64,000 bases of DNA from Streptomyces albireticuli. Its GTDB lineage: Bacteria; Actinomycetota; Actinomycetes; Streptomycetales; Streptomycetaceae. The translations under genes and the position numbers were made by a program. How positions within the stretch are numbered: position 1 is the stretch's first letter; every line of letters starts with the position of its first letter. Under the pieces are notes generated by a model. The model made no database searches, was not told the origin of the DNA, and saw only the letters and a list, made by a program, of their open reading frames with translations. Below are positions 43,291-51,962 of the stretch, piece by piece. Where the stretch lies: positions 260,744-324,743 of the forward strand of contig NZ_JAJQQS010000007.1 in the NCBI RefSeq assembly GCF_021228125.1. The letters run 5' to 3'.

Positions 43291-45558
43291 TCAGTTCTTC
43301 GGTTCCTCGCGCCCGCCGTTGGGCACCGTCCCGCCGTCGGCACCGCCGCCGCCCGTGCTGGGCGAGGGCTTGTTCGACGGGGTGGGCGGCTTCGGCGGCT
43401 TCGCGGACTGCGAGGCCGGCGGGGACGAAGGCTGCTGGGACGGCGGCTTGGAGGTGCTCGGCGTCGGCGACTGCGACTGCCGCGAGGGCGTGGCCGACGG
43501 CGTGTGCGAGGGCTGCGTGGAGGGCTGCGAGGAGGCCGGCGGGGCGGGCGGCGGGGGCACCACGGCCGCCTCGTCCGTCTCCAGGTCGAACTCGGTGTCG
43601 CCGTCCGCGGCCTCGCTCATGTAGTCGGCCCAGATCTCGGCCGGGTAGCCGCCACCGTTGATACGGCCGTCGTGGCCGCCGGTGTTGGTCAGCGGGACCT
43701 GCTTGCCGCCGGGGCCCTCACCGAACATGCCGACCGTGGTGACCAGGCCGGGGGTGTAGCCCGAGAACCACGCCGACTTGTTGTCGTCGGAGGTGCCGGT
43801 CTTGCCCGCCACCGCGTACGTCGCGTTCTGCACGACCTTGGCCGTACCGTCGTTGACCACGCCCTTGAGGATCTGCGTGACGTTGTCGGCGTTGGTGCGG
43901 TCGAGGACCTGGCTGCCGATCGGGTCGGGCATGTCCAGCTTCTGGCCGCCGTTGCGGGTGACCGAGGCGACGAGGGTCGGGGTGACCTTCTTGCCGTGGT
44001 TGGCGAGAGTGGCGTAGGCACCGGCCATCCGGAGGGGGCTCGCGCCCATGGAGCCCAGCGACATGGCGGGCACCTCCTCGAAGTTGCCGGCCTTGCCGTT
44101 CATGCCCATGTCGACGGCGGTCTTCTTGACCTTGCCGAGGCCCACGTCGACCGCCATCTGCGCGAACGCGGAGTTGATGGACTTGTTCATCGACTCCTGG
44201 ACGGTCACCGGGCCGTAGCTGACGTCGTCCTCGTTCTCCGGGGCGAAGGCCGTGTCGCCGCCGCGGACGGGCCGCTTGCTGGTGCCGTCGTAGATCGTGC
44301 CGGCCGTGATGCGCTGGCCGTTCTCGTTCTTGGCCTCGTTCTGCAGCGCGGAGGCGAAGATCAGCGGCTTGAAGGTGGAGGCCGGCTGGTAGTCCTCGCG
44401 GGTGGCGTTGTTGCTGAAGTGCTTGAGGTAGTCCTGGCCGCCGTAGAGGGCCACGACCCTGCCGGTCTTGCGGTCCACCGATGCGGCGCCGACCTGGGCG
44501 TACGCGTCGACCTTGCGGGCCTGGGGATCCAGCTTGCGGGTCACCTGCTGGTAGACCGCCTTCTCCAGCTCCTTCTGCTTCGTCGGGTCGATGCTGAGCG
44601 TGATGGTCCAGCCGCCGGCCGCCAGGTCGCTCTCGCTGCGGCCCTGCGCGCGCAGCACCCGCTCGATCTCCTGCTCCGCCGCCTTGACGAGGTAGCCGTT
44701 CTGACCGCTCATGCCCTTCGGGGGCTTGGGGTCCTTCGGCACCTCGAACTTCATGTCCTTGCGCTTCTCCGCGGTGAGCCACTTCATCTCGACCATCTTG
44801 TCGAGGACGTAGTTCCAGCGGTTCTGCGCGTTCTTCTTGCCGTCGTCGGTCGCCACGGTCCAGTCGTACTGGCTCGGGGCCTGGAGCAGCGCGGCCAGGT
44901 AGGCGCCCTCTTCGAGGGTGAGCTTGTCGACGTCCTTGTTGTAGTACGCGCGGGCGGCGGCCTGGATGCCGTAGGCGTTCCGGCCGTAGTAACTGGTGTT
45001 CAGGTACCCGGCGAGGATGTCCTTCTTGTCGACCTTCTGCTGCACCTTGAGCGAGATGATCAGCTCCTTCACCTTGCGGGTGACGGTCTGCTCCTGGCTC
45101 AGGTAGGAGTTCTTGACGTACTGCTGGGTGATGGTCGAGCCACCCTGCTTGCCGCGGCCCATCACGGTGTTGAGGATGCCTCGGGCGGTGCCCTTGACGT
45201 CGACGCCGGGGTCGGTCCAGAAGTTCTTGTTCTCCGCCGCGACGACGGCGTCCTGGATGTTCTTGGGGATCTTGCTCAGAGGGACTTCCTCACGGTTGAC
45301 CTGGCCCGTACGGGCCAGCACCGTGCCGTTGCTGAGCTTGTAGATGTTGCTCTGCAACTTCGTCGCCGTCTTGCTGTCGGGGACGTCGACGTACAGATAG
45401 AGCGCCACGAAGGCGCCCGCGCCGAGGGCTATCAGACCCACGAAGTAGGCGAGCAGCTTCTTCCACGTGAAGAAGCGGCGTATGCCTGTCTTCTTGGGCT
45501 TCTTGCCCTTTGTTGTGCGGGTGCTGTTCTGCGCCCGTCGCGCTTCCGCTCGGCCCAT
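43291..45558 (-). CDS. Class A penicillin-binding protein (glycosyltransferase/transpeptidase)
   Basis: A 755-residue bifunctional peptidoglycan synthase. A basic N-terminus and one transmembrane helix (about residues 35-57) precede the GT51 domain (AAENKNFWTDPGVD with the catalytic Glu, QGGSTITQQYVKN, GYLNTSYYGRNAYGI). The transpeptidase has the STFK nucleophile motif (ASTFKPLIF), SIN (NKSINSAF) and KTGT (AGKTGTSDD). The last about 110 residues form a Pro/Ser/Thr-rich extracellular tail ending Gly-rich. The ATG lies 2 bases after GGGAG, with GGAG further upstream. Divergent from the band-7 gene. Confidence 0.95.
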   Translation of the reverse strand: MGRAEARRAQNSTRTTKGKKPKKTGIRRFFTWKKLLAYFVGLIALGAGAFVALYLYVDVPDSKTATKLQSNIYKLSNGTVLARTGQVNREEVPLSKIPKNIQDAVVAAENKNFWTDPGVDVKGTARGILNTVMGRGKQGGSTITQQYVKNSYLSQEQTVTRKVKELIISLKVQQKVDKKDILAGYLNTSYYGRNAYGIQAAARAYYNKDVDKLTLEEGAYLAALLQAPSQYDWTVATDDGKKNAQNRWNYVLDKMVEMKWLTAEKRKDMKFEVPKDPKPPKGMSGQNGYLVKAAEQEIERVLRAQGRSESDLAAGGWTITLSIDPTKQKELEKAVYQQVTRKLDPQARKVDAYAQVGAASVDRKTGRVVALYGGQDYLKHFSNNATREDYQPASTFKPLIFASALQNEAKNENGQRITAGTIYDGTSKRPVRGGDTAFAPENEDDVSYGPVTVQESMNKSINSAFAQMAVDVGLGKVKKTAVDMGMNGKAGNFEEVPAMSLGSMGASPLRMAGAYATLANHGKKVTPTLVASVTRNGGQKLDMPDPIGSQVLDRTNADNVTQILKGVVNDGTAKVVQNATYAVAGKTGTSDDNKSAWFSGYTPGLVTTVGMFGEGPGGKQVPLTNTGGHDGRINGGGYPAEIWADYMSEAADGDTEFDLETDEAAVVPPPPAPPASSQPSTQPSHTPSATPSRQSQSPTPSTSKPPSQQPSSPPASQSAKPPKPPTPSNKPSPSTGGGGADGGTVPNGGREEPKN

Positions 45559-45818
45559 CTCTCCCGTAGCTCCACTCTGTCCGCCCCCAACCCAGCTCAC
45601 GAAGCTAACACCGCAACTGTCACCAAACGCCCATCGATCAAGGCTTTGACGCACGTGACATACAGCACCCCGGATGGCGGGAACCGGGTACGGCGCAGTG
45701 CGGAAAACCGTACAGGGCGATAATGTGCTATCACTTTGCTAGACAGCCGACACCGCGCGCCGACCATCGCGCGGCCGTCGGGTACAGGTGAAATCAGCGA
45801 GGAAACAGGGGGATCGCC

Positions 45819-46775
45819 ATGCCGGACACCATCGGCGCGGCCGACGTCGTGACGTCGGCGGACGTACCGGAGATGCCCGCGCCACAGGTGCGGGAGAAGC
45901 CGGCCCACGACATCGGCGGCGGCCTCGCCCTGCTGCTGGGGCTGGCCGGACTGCTGGCCGGCGGCGGCGCGATCGCCTGGGGGGTCGCCCTCGGCAACGC
46001 CGGGCGTACGGTCCCGTGCGCGGTGCTCGTGGCCTGCGGCATCCTGATCGGCCTCGCCTCCGTCACGGCGATGAGCGGGCTGAACACCGTCGCCCCGGGC
46101 GAGGCCCGCGTCGTCCAGCTCTTCGGCCGCTACCGCGGCACGATCCGCACCGAGGGCCTGCGTTGGGTGAACCCCTTCACCAGCCGCGAGAAGATCTCGA
46201 CCCGGGTGCGCAACCACGAGACCGCCGTCCTGAAGGTCAACGACGCCTACGGCAACCCCATCGAGCTGGCCGCCGTGGTGGTCTGGCGGGTGGAGGACAC
46301 CGCGCAGGCGCTGTTCGAGGTGGACGACTTCCTGGAGTTCGTCTCCACCCAGACCGAGGCGGCCGTGCGGCACATCGCCATCGAGTACCCCTATGACGCG
46401 CACGACGACGACGCGCTCTCCCTGCGCGGCAACGCCGAGGAGATCACCGAGAAGCTCGCCGTCGAGCTGCACGCCCGCGTCGAGGCCGCCGGTGTGCACA
46501 TCATCGAGTCGCGGTTCACGCACCTGGCCTACGCTCCGGAGATCGCCTCCGCGATGCTTCAGCGGCAGCAGGCGGGCGCGGTCGTCGCGGCCCGGAAGCT
46601 GATCGTCGAGGGCGCGGTCGGGATGGTGGAGGAAGCCCTGGAGCGGATCAGCGAGCAGGGCTTCGTGGAGCTGGACGAGGAGCGGAAAGCGGCCATGGTG
46701 AGCAATCTGATGGTGGTGCTCTGCGGGGACCGCGCGGCGCAGCCGGTCCTCAACACGGGCACCCTCTACCAGTGA
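45819..46775 (+). CDS. Band-7/SPFH-domain membrane protein
   Basis: A 318-residue protein. Two transmembrane helices lie at about residues 32-55 and 63-83. The SPFH domain then follows: TVAPGEARVVQLFGRYRGTI, RTEGLRWVNPF, AVVVWRVEDTAQALFEVDD, and a coiled-coil region with RQQAGAVVAARKLIVEGAVGMVEEAL. SPFH proteins oligomerise and organise membrane microdomains or protease complexes. Its stop codon overlaps the start of the next gene by 4 bases, so the two are translated together. Confidence 0.92.
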   Translation: MPDTIGAADVVTSADVPEMPAPQVREKPAHDIGGGLALLLGLAGLLAGGGAIAWGVALGNAGRTVPCAVLVACGILIGLASVTAMSGLNTVAPGEARVVQLFGRYRGTIRTEGLRWVNPFTSREKISTRVRNHETAVLKVNDAYGNPIELAAVVVWRVEDTAQALFEVDDFLEFVSTQTEAAVRHIAIEYPYDAHDDDALSLRGNAEEITEKLAVELHARVEAAGVHIIESRFTHLAYAPEIASAMLQRQQAGAVVAARKLIVEGAVGMVEEALERISEQGFVELDEERKAAMVSNLMVVLCGDRAAQPVLNTGTLYQ

Positions 46776-47020
46776 CGGAGGACCTCCCGCCCGAGCGCGG
46801 GCCGCGGCGGCGCAAGCAGGTGCTGCTGCGGCTCGACCCGCTGGTCCACGACGCGCTCACGCGCTGGGCGGGCGAGGAGCTGCGCAGCGCCAACGCACAG
46901 ATCGAGTTCCTGCTGCGCAAGGCGCTCGCCGAGGCCGGGCGGCTGCCGAAGGGGACGGGCGCGCTGCCCCGGCGGGGCCGCCCGCCGAAGGGTGACGGCC
47001 AGGAGCGCGACACGGACTGA
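46772..47020 (+). CDS. Small ribbon-helix-helix protein with AT-hook-like tail
   Basis: An 82-residue basic protein. KQVLLRLDPLVHDALTRWAG and ELRSANAQIEFLLRKALAEAG give the strand-helix-helix of an Arc/CopG-like DNA-binding fold. The C-terminal RRGRPPKGD looks like an AT-hook. It starts by GTG inside the stop region of the band-7 gene. RHH proteins often act as antitoxins or autorepressors, but no toxin-like reading frame follows; the partner seems to be the band-7 protein. The target is unknown. Confidence 0.82.
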   Translation: MTEDLPPERGPRRRKQVLLRLDPLVHDALTRWAGEELRSANAQIEFLLRKALAEAGRLPKGTGALPRRGRPPKGDGQERDTD

Positions 47021-47110
47021 GGGCGACCGAGCCGAAGCCGGGATCCGGGTCTCCGTCTCCTTTACGTTCGATTACTGAGCGAATGTTTTCAGACAACTCA
47101 AAACTCCGTC

Positions 47111-47142
47111 TATACATGCCGTGTATACACACCGTGTACATT
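47111..47142 (+). promoter_or_regulatory. Operator-overlapped leaderless promoter of the FtsX-type permease gene
   Basis: Overlapping palindromes TATACA-TGCCG-TGTATA (47111-47127), GTGTATACAC (47121-47130) and TACAC-ACC-GTGTA (47126-47138) run into TACATT (47137-47142), which is 7 bases before the ATG. The layout suggests a GTGTATACAC-binding repressor, as described for YtrA-type GntR proteins. No such gene is adjacent. Confidence 0.6.
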
Positions 47143-47149
47143 CCTCGGC

Positions 47150-49519
47150 ATGTCGATCGGACCCACAGGAACCAACCCCCGGCCCGCCGGCCCCACCGGG
47201 GTCGCCGCCTGGCTGCGGGACCTCACCACGGGCGCCCGCTTCGCCCTTACGGGCGGCCGGGACGGCCGGCTGCGCACCGCGCTCACCGCGGTGGGCGTCG
47301 GCCTCGGGGTGACGCTGCTGCTGATCGCGGCGTCCGTCCCGGAGGTGCTGTCCCAGCGGTCGCACCGGGAGACCGCGAGAGCGGTGCCCACCGAGGCTTC
47401 GGAACGGCTGGATCCGGCCGCTGACACCCTGCTGGTCCGCGCCGTCGAGACGGACTTCCGGGACAAGCCCGTCCGCGGCACGCTGGTGCGGGCGGACGGA
47501 CCGGAGGCGCCCGTACCGCCCGGCCTGGACCGACTGCCCGCCCCCGGCGAGATGGCGCTCTCCCCCGCCCTGGAGCGACTGCTGAAGTCCGACGCGGGCG
47601 CGCTGCTGCGGGACCGGTTCGCCCACCGGCTCGTCGGCACGATCTCCGACGCCGGTCTCGCCGGCCCCGACGAGCTCTACTACTACATCGGCTCCGACCG
47701 GCTCGGCACGGACGCCCACGCCGTGCGCGTCGACCGCTTCGGCGACGGCGCGGACCTGCCGCCCCCGGACCCGGCGGCCCTCGTCCTGGGCGCCCTGGGC
47801 TGCGTCGTCCTGCTGATGCCGGTCGCCGTCTTCCTCGCCACCGCCGTGCGCTTCGGCGGCGGGGAGCGCGACCGGCGGCTCGCCGCGCTGCGGCTGATCG
47901 GCGCGGACGTCAGGACGATCCGGCGGATCGCCGCCGGTGAGGCACTGTGCGGCGCGCTGGCCGGGCTGGCCGTCGGCGCGTGCCTCTTCCTCTTCGTACG
48001 CCGCTTCGCGGCCGACGTCACCATCCGGGAGGCCGCGGTCTTCCCCGCCGACCTCGCCCCGAGCGCGCCCCTCACCGCGCTCGTCGCGCTCGGCGTGCCC
48101 GCCGTGGCCGTGGTCGTCACTCTTTTCGCGCTGCGCCGGGTCGCCGTGGAGCCGCTGGGCGTCACGCGCGGCGGTGCGGCCCGGCGCCGCAGGCTGTGGT
48201 GGCGGCTGCTCGTCCCGGCCGCGGGCGTCGCGCTGCTGGTGCCGGGGTTCACGGGCGCGGACCCGATGACCTACGGGATCTCGGTGGACACCTGCCGGGT
48301 CGTCGCGGGCGCGGCGCTCCTCCTGGTCGGCGTCACGGCCCTGCTGCCCTGGCTCGTCGAGCGCTGCGTGGCCCGGCTGCGGGGCGGGCCGGTGGCCTGG
48401 CAGCTGGCCGTCCGGCGGCTCCAGCTCAACAGCGGCCCGGCGGCCCGCGCGGTCAGCGGCATCACCGTCGCCGTGGCCGGGGCCATCGCGATCCAGATGT
48501 TCCTCGCCGGTACCCAGAGCGGCCCCCCGAGGCCGGAGGAGCCCAGCCACTCGGCGTTGCACGGGCAGTTCCGCCCCGGCACGGCCGCGGAGGTGCACGG
48601 CTGGGTGGACCGGCTGAAGGCCACCGAGGGCGTCACGGGCGTCACCGGGTTCGTGGAGCGCTACGCCGACAAGGAGAACGGAGGGCCCTTCTCCGTCACC
48701 ACGCTCACGATCGGCGACTGCGCCACCCTGCGGGAGCTGGCCGACATCGGGGAGTGCCGGGACGGCGACACCTTCGTCGCCCAGGAGCCGGACGGCGACG
48801 TCGACACGGCCCGCCGGTTCCCGCCGGGCACCGAGCTGACCATCAAGGAGTGGGCGGAGGGGCCGTCCGCGCGCACGTTCCGCTGGACGGTCCCCACCAC
48901 GGCACGCGTCGTGCCGACCCGCCCCGACGCGATCGGTGAGCACCGGTTCGGCGTGCTGGCCACGCCGTCGGCCGTCGACATCGCGAAGATCCCGGACGCG
49001 GAGACCACGTTCGGAGTGAAGGTCCGGCCCGGTGACCTGGACGCCATCGAGCGGGTCCGCAACACCGCGGCCGCCATCGACCCCGCCCTGCGGATCTGGC
49101 GGGCGGGCGGCGTGGTGAAGGACGACCACTACGCGGCCGTGCGGCAGGGCCTGCTGATCGGGGCGGTCCTCGTCCTGGCCCTGATCGGCGCGAGCATGCT
49201 CGTCAGCACGGTGGAGCAGCTGCGGGAGCGCAGGCGGCTGCTGTCCGCCCTGGTCGCCTCCGGGGTCCCCCGCTCCACCGTGGGCTGGTCGGTGCTCTGG
49301 CAGACCGCGATCCCCGTCACCCTGGGCCTGGCCCTCGCCGTCGCGGGCGGCCTGGCACTGGGCCGGGCGACCCTCGCGCTGATCGGCCGCACGGTGACGG
49401 ACTGGACCGCCTTCCTGCCGCTGGTCGGGGCGGGCGCGGGCCTCATCGTGCTGGTGACGCTCGCCAGCCTGCCGCCCATGTGGCGGCTGATGCGGCCGGA
49501 CGGGCTCCACACGGAGTAG
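47150..49519 (+). CDS. FtsX-like ABC transporter permease, orphan
   Basis: A 789-residue membrane protein with two FtsX/MacB-type units. The first helix is near residue 43 (ALTAVGVGLGVTLLLIAAS). A large extracytoplasmic loop follows, then a helical bundle at about 205-310 (FLATAVRFGGGERDRRLAALRLIGAD). The second half begins VAWQLAVRRLQLNSGPAARAV and ends with three helices, including RERRRLLSALVASGVPRSTV. Such proteins normally pair with an ABC ATPase for antibiotic or lipoprotein export, but none is adjacent. No ribosome site; leaderless layout. Confidence 0.87.
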   Translation: MSIGPTGTNPRPAGPTGVAAWLRDLTTGARFALTGGRDGRLRTALTAVGVGLGVTLLLIAASVPEVLSQRSHRETARAVPTEASERLDPAADTLLVRAVETDFRDKPVRGTLVRADGPEAPVPPGLDRLPAPGEMALSPALERLLKSDAGALLRDRFAHRLVGTISDAGLAGPDELYYYIGSDRLGTDAHAVRVDRFGDGADLPPPDPAALVLGALGCVVLLMPVAVFLATAVRFGGGERDRRLAALRLIGADVRTIRRIAAGEALCGALAGLAVGACLFLFVRRFAADVTIREAAVFPADLAPSAPLTALVALGVPAVAVVVTLFALRRVAVEPLGVTRGGAARRRRLWWRLLVPAAGVALLVPGFTGADPMTYGISVDTCRVVAGAALLLVGVTALLPWLVERCVARLRGGPVAWQLAVRRLQLNSGPAARAVSGITVAVAGAIAIQMFLAGTQSGPPRPEEPSHSALHGQFRPGTAAEVHGWVDRLKATEGVTGVTGFVERYADKENGGPFSVTTLTIGDCATLRELADIGECRDGDTFVAQEPDGDVDTARRFPPGTELTIKEWAEGPSARTFRWTVPTTARVVPTRPDAIGEHRFGVLATPSAVDIAKIPDAETTFGVKVRPGDLDAIERVRNTAAAIDPALRIWRAGGVVKDDHYAAVRQGLLIGAVLVLALIGASMLVSTVEQLRERRRLLSALVASGVPRSTVGWSVLWQTAIPVTLGLALAVAGGLALGRATLALIGRTVTDWTAFLPLVGAGAGLIVLVTLASLPPMWRLMRPDGLHTE

Positions 49520-49527
49520 GCGGACGA

Positions 49528-49573
49528 CGTACGGGTGGGGGCGGTGCGACAAAGCACCGCCCCCACCCGTACG
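49528..49573. terminator. Bidirectional terminator, perfect 20-bp stem
   Basis: Arms 49528-49547 and 49554-49573 are exact complements with loop GACAAA. It lies between the convergent permease gene and oxyR. Confidence 0.85.
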
Positions 49574-49595
49574 CACGTACGTCCATGGCCTCGCG

Positions 49596-50600
49596 TCAGC
49601 CCCGGAGCATCCGCACCGGAAGGCCGCGCATGGCGGCCCGCAGCGCCTCGGCGAACTGCTCGAACTCCTCCTGCCGCGCCGCGCCCGCGCGCATCGCCAG
49701 GGCGACCCTGCGCGAGGGCGCGGGGTCGGCGAAATAGCCCGTGGCCAGGTCCTCGTTGCGGTCGGCCTCGACGCGCAGCGCCGTACGCGGCAGCAGCGTG
49801 ACGCCCATGCCGCCGCCGACCAGCTGGACCAGGGTCGACAGCCCGGCGGCGCTGGTCGTCACGGGCAGCCCGGCCGTGCGGCCCGCCTCCCGGCAGATGT
49901 CGAGCGCCTGGTCGCGCAGGCAGTGGCCCTCGTCCAGGAGCAGCAGGTCCAGCTCGCGCAGCGCGGCGCGCGGGATGTCCCCGCGCCCGGCCAGCCAGTG
50001 GTCACTCGGAGTGACGAGCACGAAGTCCTCGTCGAAGAGCGGGAGCTCCGTCACCCCGGGCGCGCCGAGGGGCACGGCGAGCAGCAGGAGGTCCAGCCGG
50101 CCCTGGGAGAGCCCGTCCAGCAGGGACGCGGTCTGCTCCTCGTGCACCTGGAGGTCGAGGGCCGGATAGGCGTCGTGGACCAGTCGCAGGACCGTGGGCA
50201 GCAGATAGGGCGCCACGGTCGGGATCACCCCGAGCCGGAGCACTCCGGTGAAGGGCGCGCGGGCCGCGTCGGCCTCCTCCAGCAGCTCGCCGACGGCGTC
50301 GAGGACGGTACGGGCACGGGCGGCGAGCCGCTCGCCTGCCGGGCTGAGCAGCACTTTTCTTGTCGTACGCTCAAGAAGCTGGACATCGAGCACCTCCTCC
50401 AGCGCCGAGACGGCGCCGGAGAGCGCGGGCTGGCTCATCCCTATCGCGGACGCGGCGTCGCGGAAGTGCAGGTGCTCCGCGACGGCGGCGAAGGCACGCA
50501 GCTGGGCGAGGCTGAGCTGGCGCGGCCGGGCCGGCGCGGCCTTCGTGGCACCCCCCGCGGGGCTCTGGCCGGGGTCCTTCCCCGGGGCTATGGGAGACAT
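49596..50600 (-). CDS. oxyR: Peroxide-sensing LysR-type regulator OxyR
   Basis: A 334-residue transcription factor. The N-terminal helix-turn-helix spans about residues 29-88 (LAQLRAFAAVAEHLHFRDAA, MSQPALSGAVSALEE). The redox Cys pair is C227 and C236 in DEGHCLRDQALDICREAG, the hallmark of OxyR. The first about 25 residues are an extra Pro/Ala/Gly-rich extension. It is divergent from ahpC-ahpD, its expected target, with a 133-base shared control region. GGAGG lies 12 bases before the ATG. Confidence 0.95.
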   Translation of the reverse strand: MSPIAPGKDPGQSPAGGATKAAPARPRQLSLAQLRAFAAVAEHLHFRDAASAIGMSQPALSGAVSALEEVLDVQLLERTTRKVLLSPAGERLAARARTVLDAVGELLEEADAARAPFTGVLRLGVIPTVAPYLLPTVLRLVHDAYPALDLQVHEEQTASLLDGLSQGRLDLLLLAVPLGAPGVTELPLFDEDFVLVTPSDHWLAGRGDIPRAALRELDLLLLDEGHCLRDQALDICREAGRTAGLPVTTSAAGLSTLVQLVGGGMGVTLLPRTALRVEADRNEDLATGYFADPAPSRRVALAMRAGAARQEEFEQFAEALRAAMRGLPVRMLRG

Positions 50601-50603
50601 GAC

Positions 50604-50653
50604 TGATAACCACCTCCGATCAACTTCCATCAGTCTAGCTATTTCCGTTATCA
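50604..50653. promoter_or_regulatory. oxyR-ahpC divergent control region
   Basis: TGATAAC (50604-50610) and GTTATCA (50647-50653) form an exact inverted repeat 36 bases apart, spanning A+T-rich sequence with TCTAGCTATT. The spacing suits two turns of a LysR tetramer site. OxyR binding here is inferred from the locus. Confidence 0.5.
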
Positions 50654-50733
50654 ATGGCTCCTGTGGCAGGGTTGGTCTGTCCAACCCGAAGGAAGCTCCC
50701 GAAATGGGACGTTTCTCGTTACAAGGAGAGCGC

Positions 50734-51288
50734 GTGCTCACTGTCGGTGACAAGTTCCCCGAGTTCGACCTGACCGCCTGCGTCGACCTCGACGCGGACA
50801 AGGCCTTCGCGCAGATCGACAACAAGACCTACGAGGGCAAGTGGAAGGTCGTCTTCTTCTGGCCCAAGGACTTCACCTTCGTGTGCCCGACCGAGATCGC
50901 GGCCTTCGGCAAGCTGAACGACGAGTTCGCCGACCGTGACGCCCAGATCCTCGGCGTCTCCGGCGACTCCGAGTTCGTCCACCACGCCTGGCGCAAGGAC
51001 CACGCCGACCTGCGTGACCTGCCCTTCCCGATGCTGGCCGACGCCAAGCACGAGCTCATGCAGGCCTGCGGCGTCGAGGGCGAGGACGGCTACGCCCAGC
51101 GCGCCGTCTTCATCGTGGACCCGAACAACGAGATCCAGTTCGTCATGGTGACCGCCGGTTCCGTCGGCCGTAACCCCAAGGAGGTCCTGCGGGTCCTCGA
51201 CGCGCTGCAGACCGACGAGCTGTGCCCGTGCAACTGGAACAAGGGCGAGACGACCCTCGACCCGGTCGCGCTGCTCGCGGGCGAGTGA
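50734..51288 (+). CDS. ahpC: Alkyl hydroperoxide reductase, peroxiredoxin subunit
   Basis: A 184-residue 2-Cys peroxiredoxin reducing hydrogen peroxide, organic peroxides and peroxynitrite. The peroxidatic Cys51 is in FTFVCPTEI. The resolving region is ELCPCNWNKG, with Cys164 and Cys166. The GTG start follows AAGGAG by 6 bases and gives the canonical length. It is followed after 4 bases by ahpD, which supplies electrons. Expression should be controlled by OxyR from the divergent gene. Confidence 0.97.
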   Translation: MLTVGDKFPEFDLTACVDLDADKAFAQIDNKTYEGKWKVVFFWPKDFTFVCPTEIAAFGKLNDEFADRDAQILGVSGDSEFVHHAWRKDHADLRDLPFPMLADAKHELMQACGVEGEDGYAQRAVFIVDPNNEIQFVMVTAGSVGRNPKEVLRVLDALQTDELCPCNWNKGETTLDPVALLAGE

Positions 51289-51292
51289 CCCG

Positions 51293-51826
51293 ATGGCCCT
51301 CGACGAGCTGAAGTCCGCGATACCGGACTACGCCAAGGACCTGAAGCTGAACCTCGGCTCGGTCATCGGCAACTCCGACCTTCCCCAGCAGCAGCTGTGG
51401 GGCACGGTCCTCTCCTGCGCGATCGCGACCCGTTCGCCGATCGTCCTGCGTGAGCTGGAGCCGGTGGCCAAGGAGAACCTCTCCCCCGAGGCGTACACCG
51501 CGGCCAAGTCCGCAGCGGCCATCATGGCGATGAACAACGTCTACTACCGCACCCGGCACCTGCTGTCGGACCCGGAGTACGGCAACCTGCGCGCGGGTCT
51601 GCGGATGAACGTCATCGGCAACCCCGGCGTGGAGAAGGTCGACTTCGAGCTGTGGTCCCTGGCCGTCTCCGCCATCAACGGCTGCGGCATGTGCCTCGAC
51701 TCCCACGAGCAGGTGCTGCGCAAGGCCGGCGTGGAGCGCGAGACGATCCAGGAGGCGTTCAAGATCGCCTCGGTGCTGCAGGCCGTGGGCGCGACCCTCG
51801 AGGCCGAGGCCGTGCTGAACAGCTGA
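51293..51826 (+). CDS. ahpD: Alkyl hydroperoxide reductase AhpD
   Basis: A 177-residue all-helical thiol reductase that recharges AhpC, in actinobacteria using lipoyl-protein electrons. The active site CGMC (Cys131 and Cys134) with His138 sits in INGCGMCLDSHE. It begins 4 bases after ahpC, giving a two-gene operon. A 23-bp stem terminator follows. Confidence 0.97.
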   Translation: MALDELKSAIPDYAKDLKLNLGSVIGNSDLPQQQLWGTVLSCAIATRSPIVLRELEPVAKENLSPEAYTAAKSAAAIMAMNNVYYRTRHLLSDPEYGNLRAGLRMNVIGNPGVEKVDFELWSLAVSAINGCGMCLDSHEQVLRKAGVERETIQEAFKIASVLQAVGATLEAEAVLNS

Positions 51827-51850
51827 CGGACGGCACCGCCGCCCGGAGCA

Positions 51851-51900
51851 CAAAACGGAACGGTCCGCCGACCATCAGGTCGGCGGACCGTTCCGTTTTG
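51851..51900. terminator. Bidirectional terminator, perfect 23-bp stem
   Basis: Arms 51851-51873 and 51878-51900 are exact complements with loop ATCA and A/T tracts at both ends. It serves ahpCD and the convergent AI-2E-family gene. Confidence 0.9.
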
Positions 51901-51962
51901 TCGTTCCCCCCGCGCGGGAACGTCCGGCGCGGAGCCGGGCTCCGCGCCGGACGGACTCCGCG

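Noticed and set aside
46772..47020. Antitoxin of a toxin-antitoxin pair
   Set aside because: The RHH fold is plausible, but no small toxin-like gene adjoins; the coupled partner is a band-7 membrane protein.
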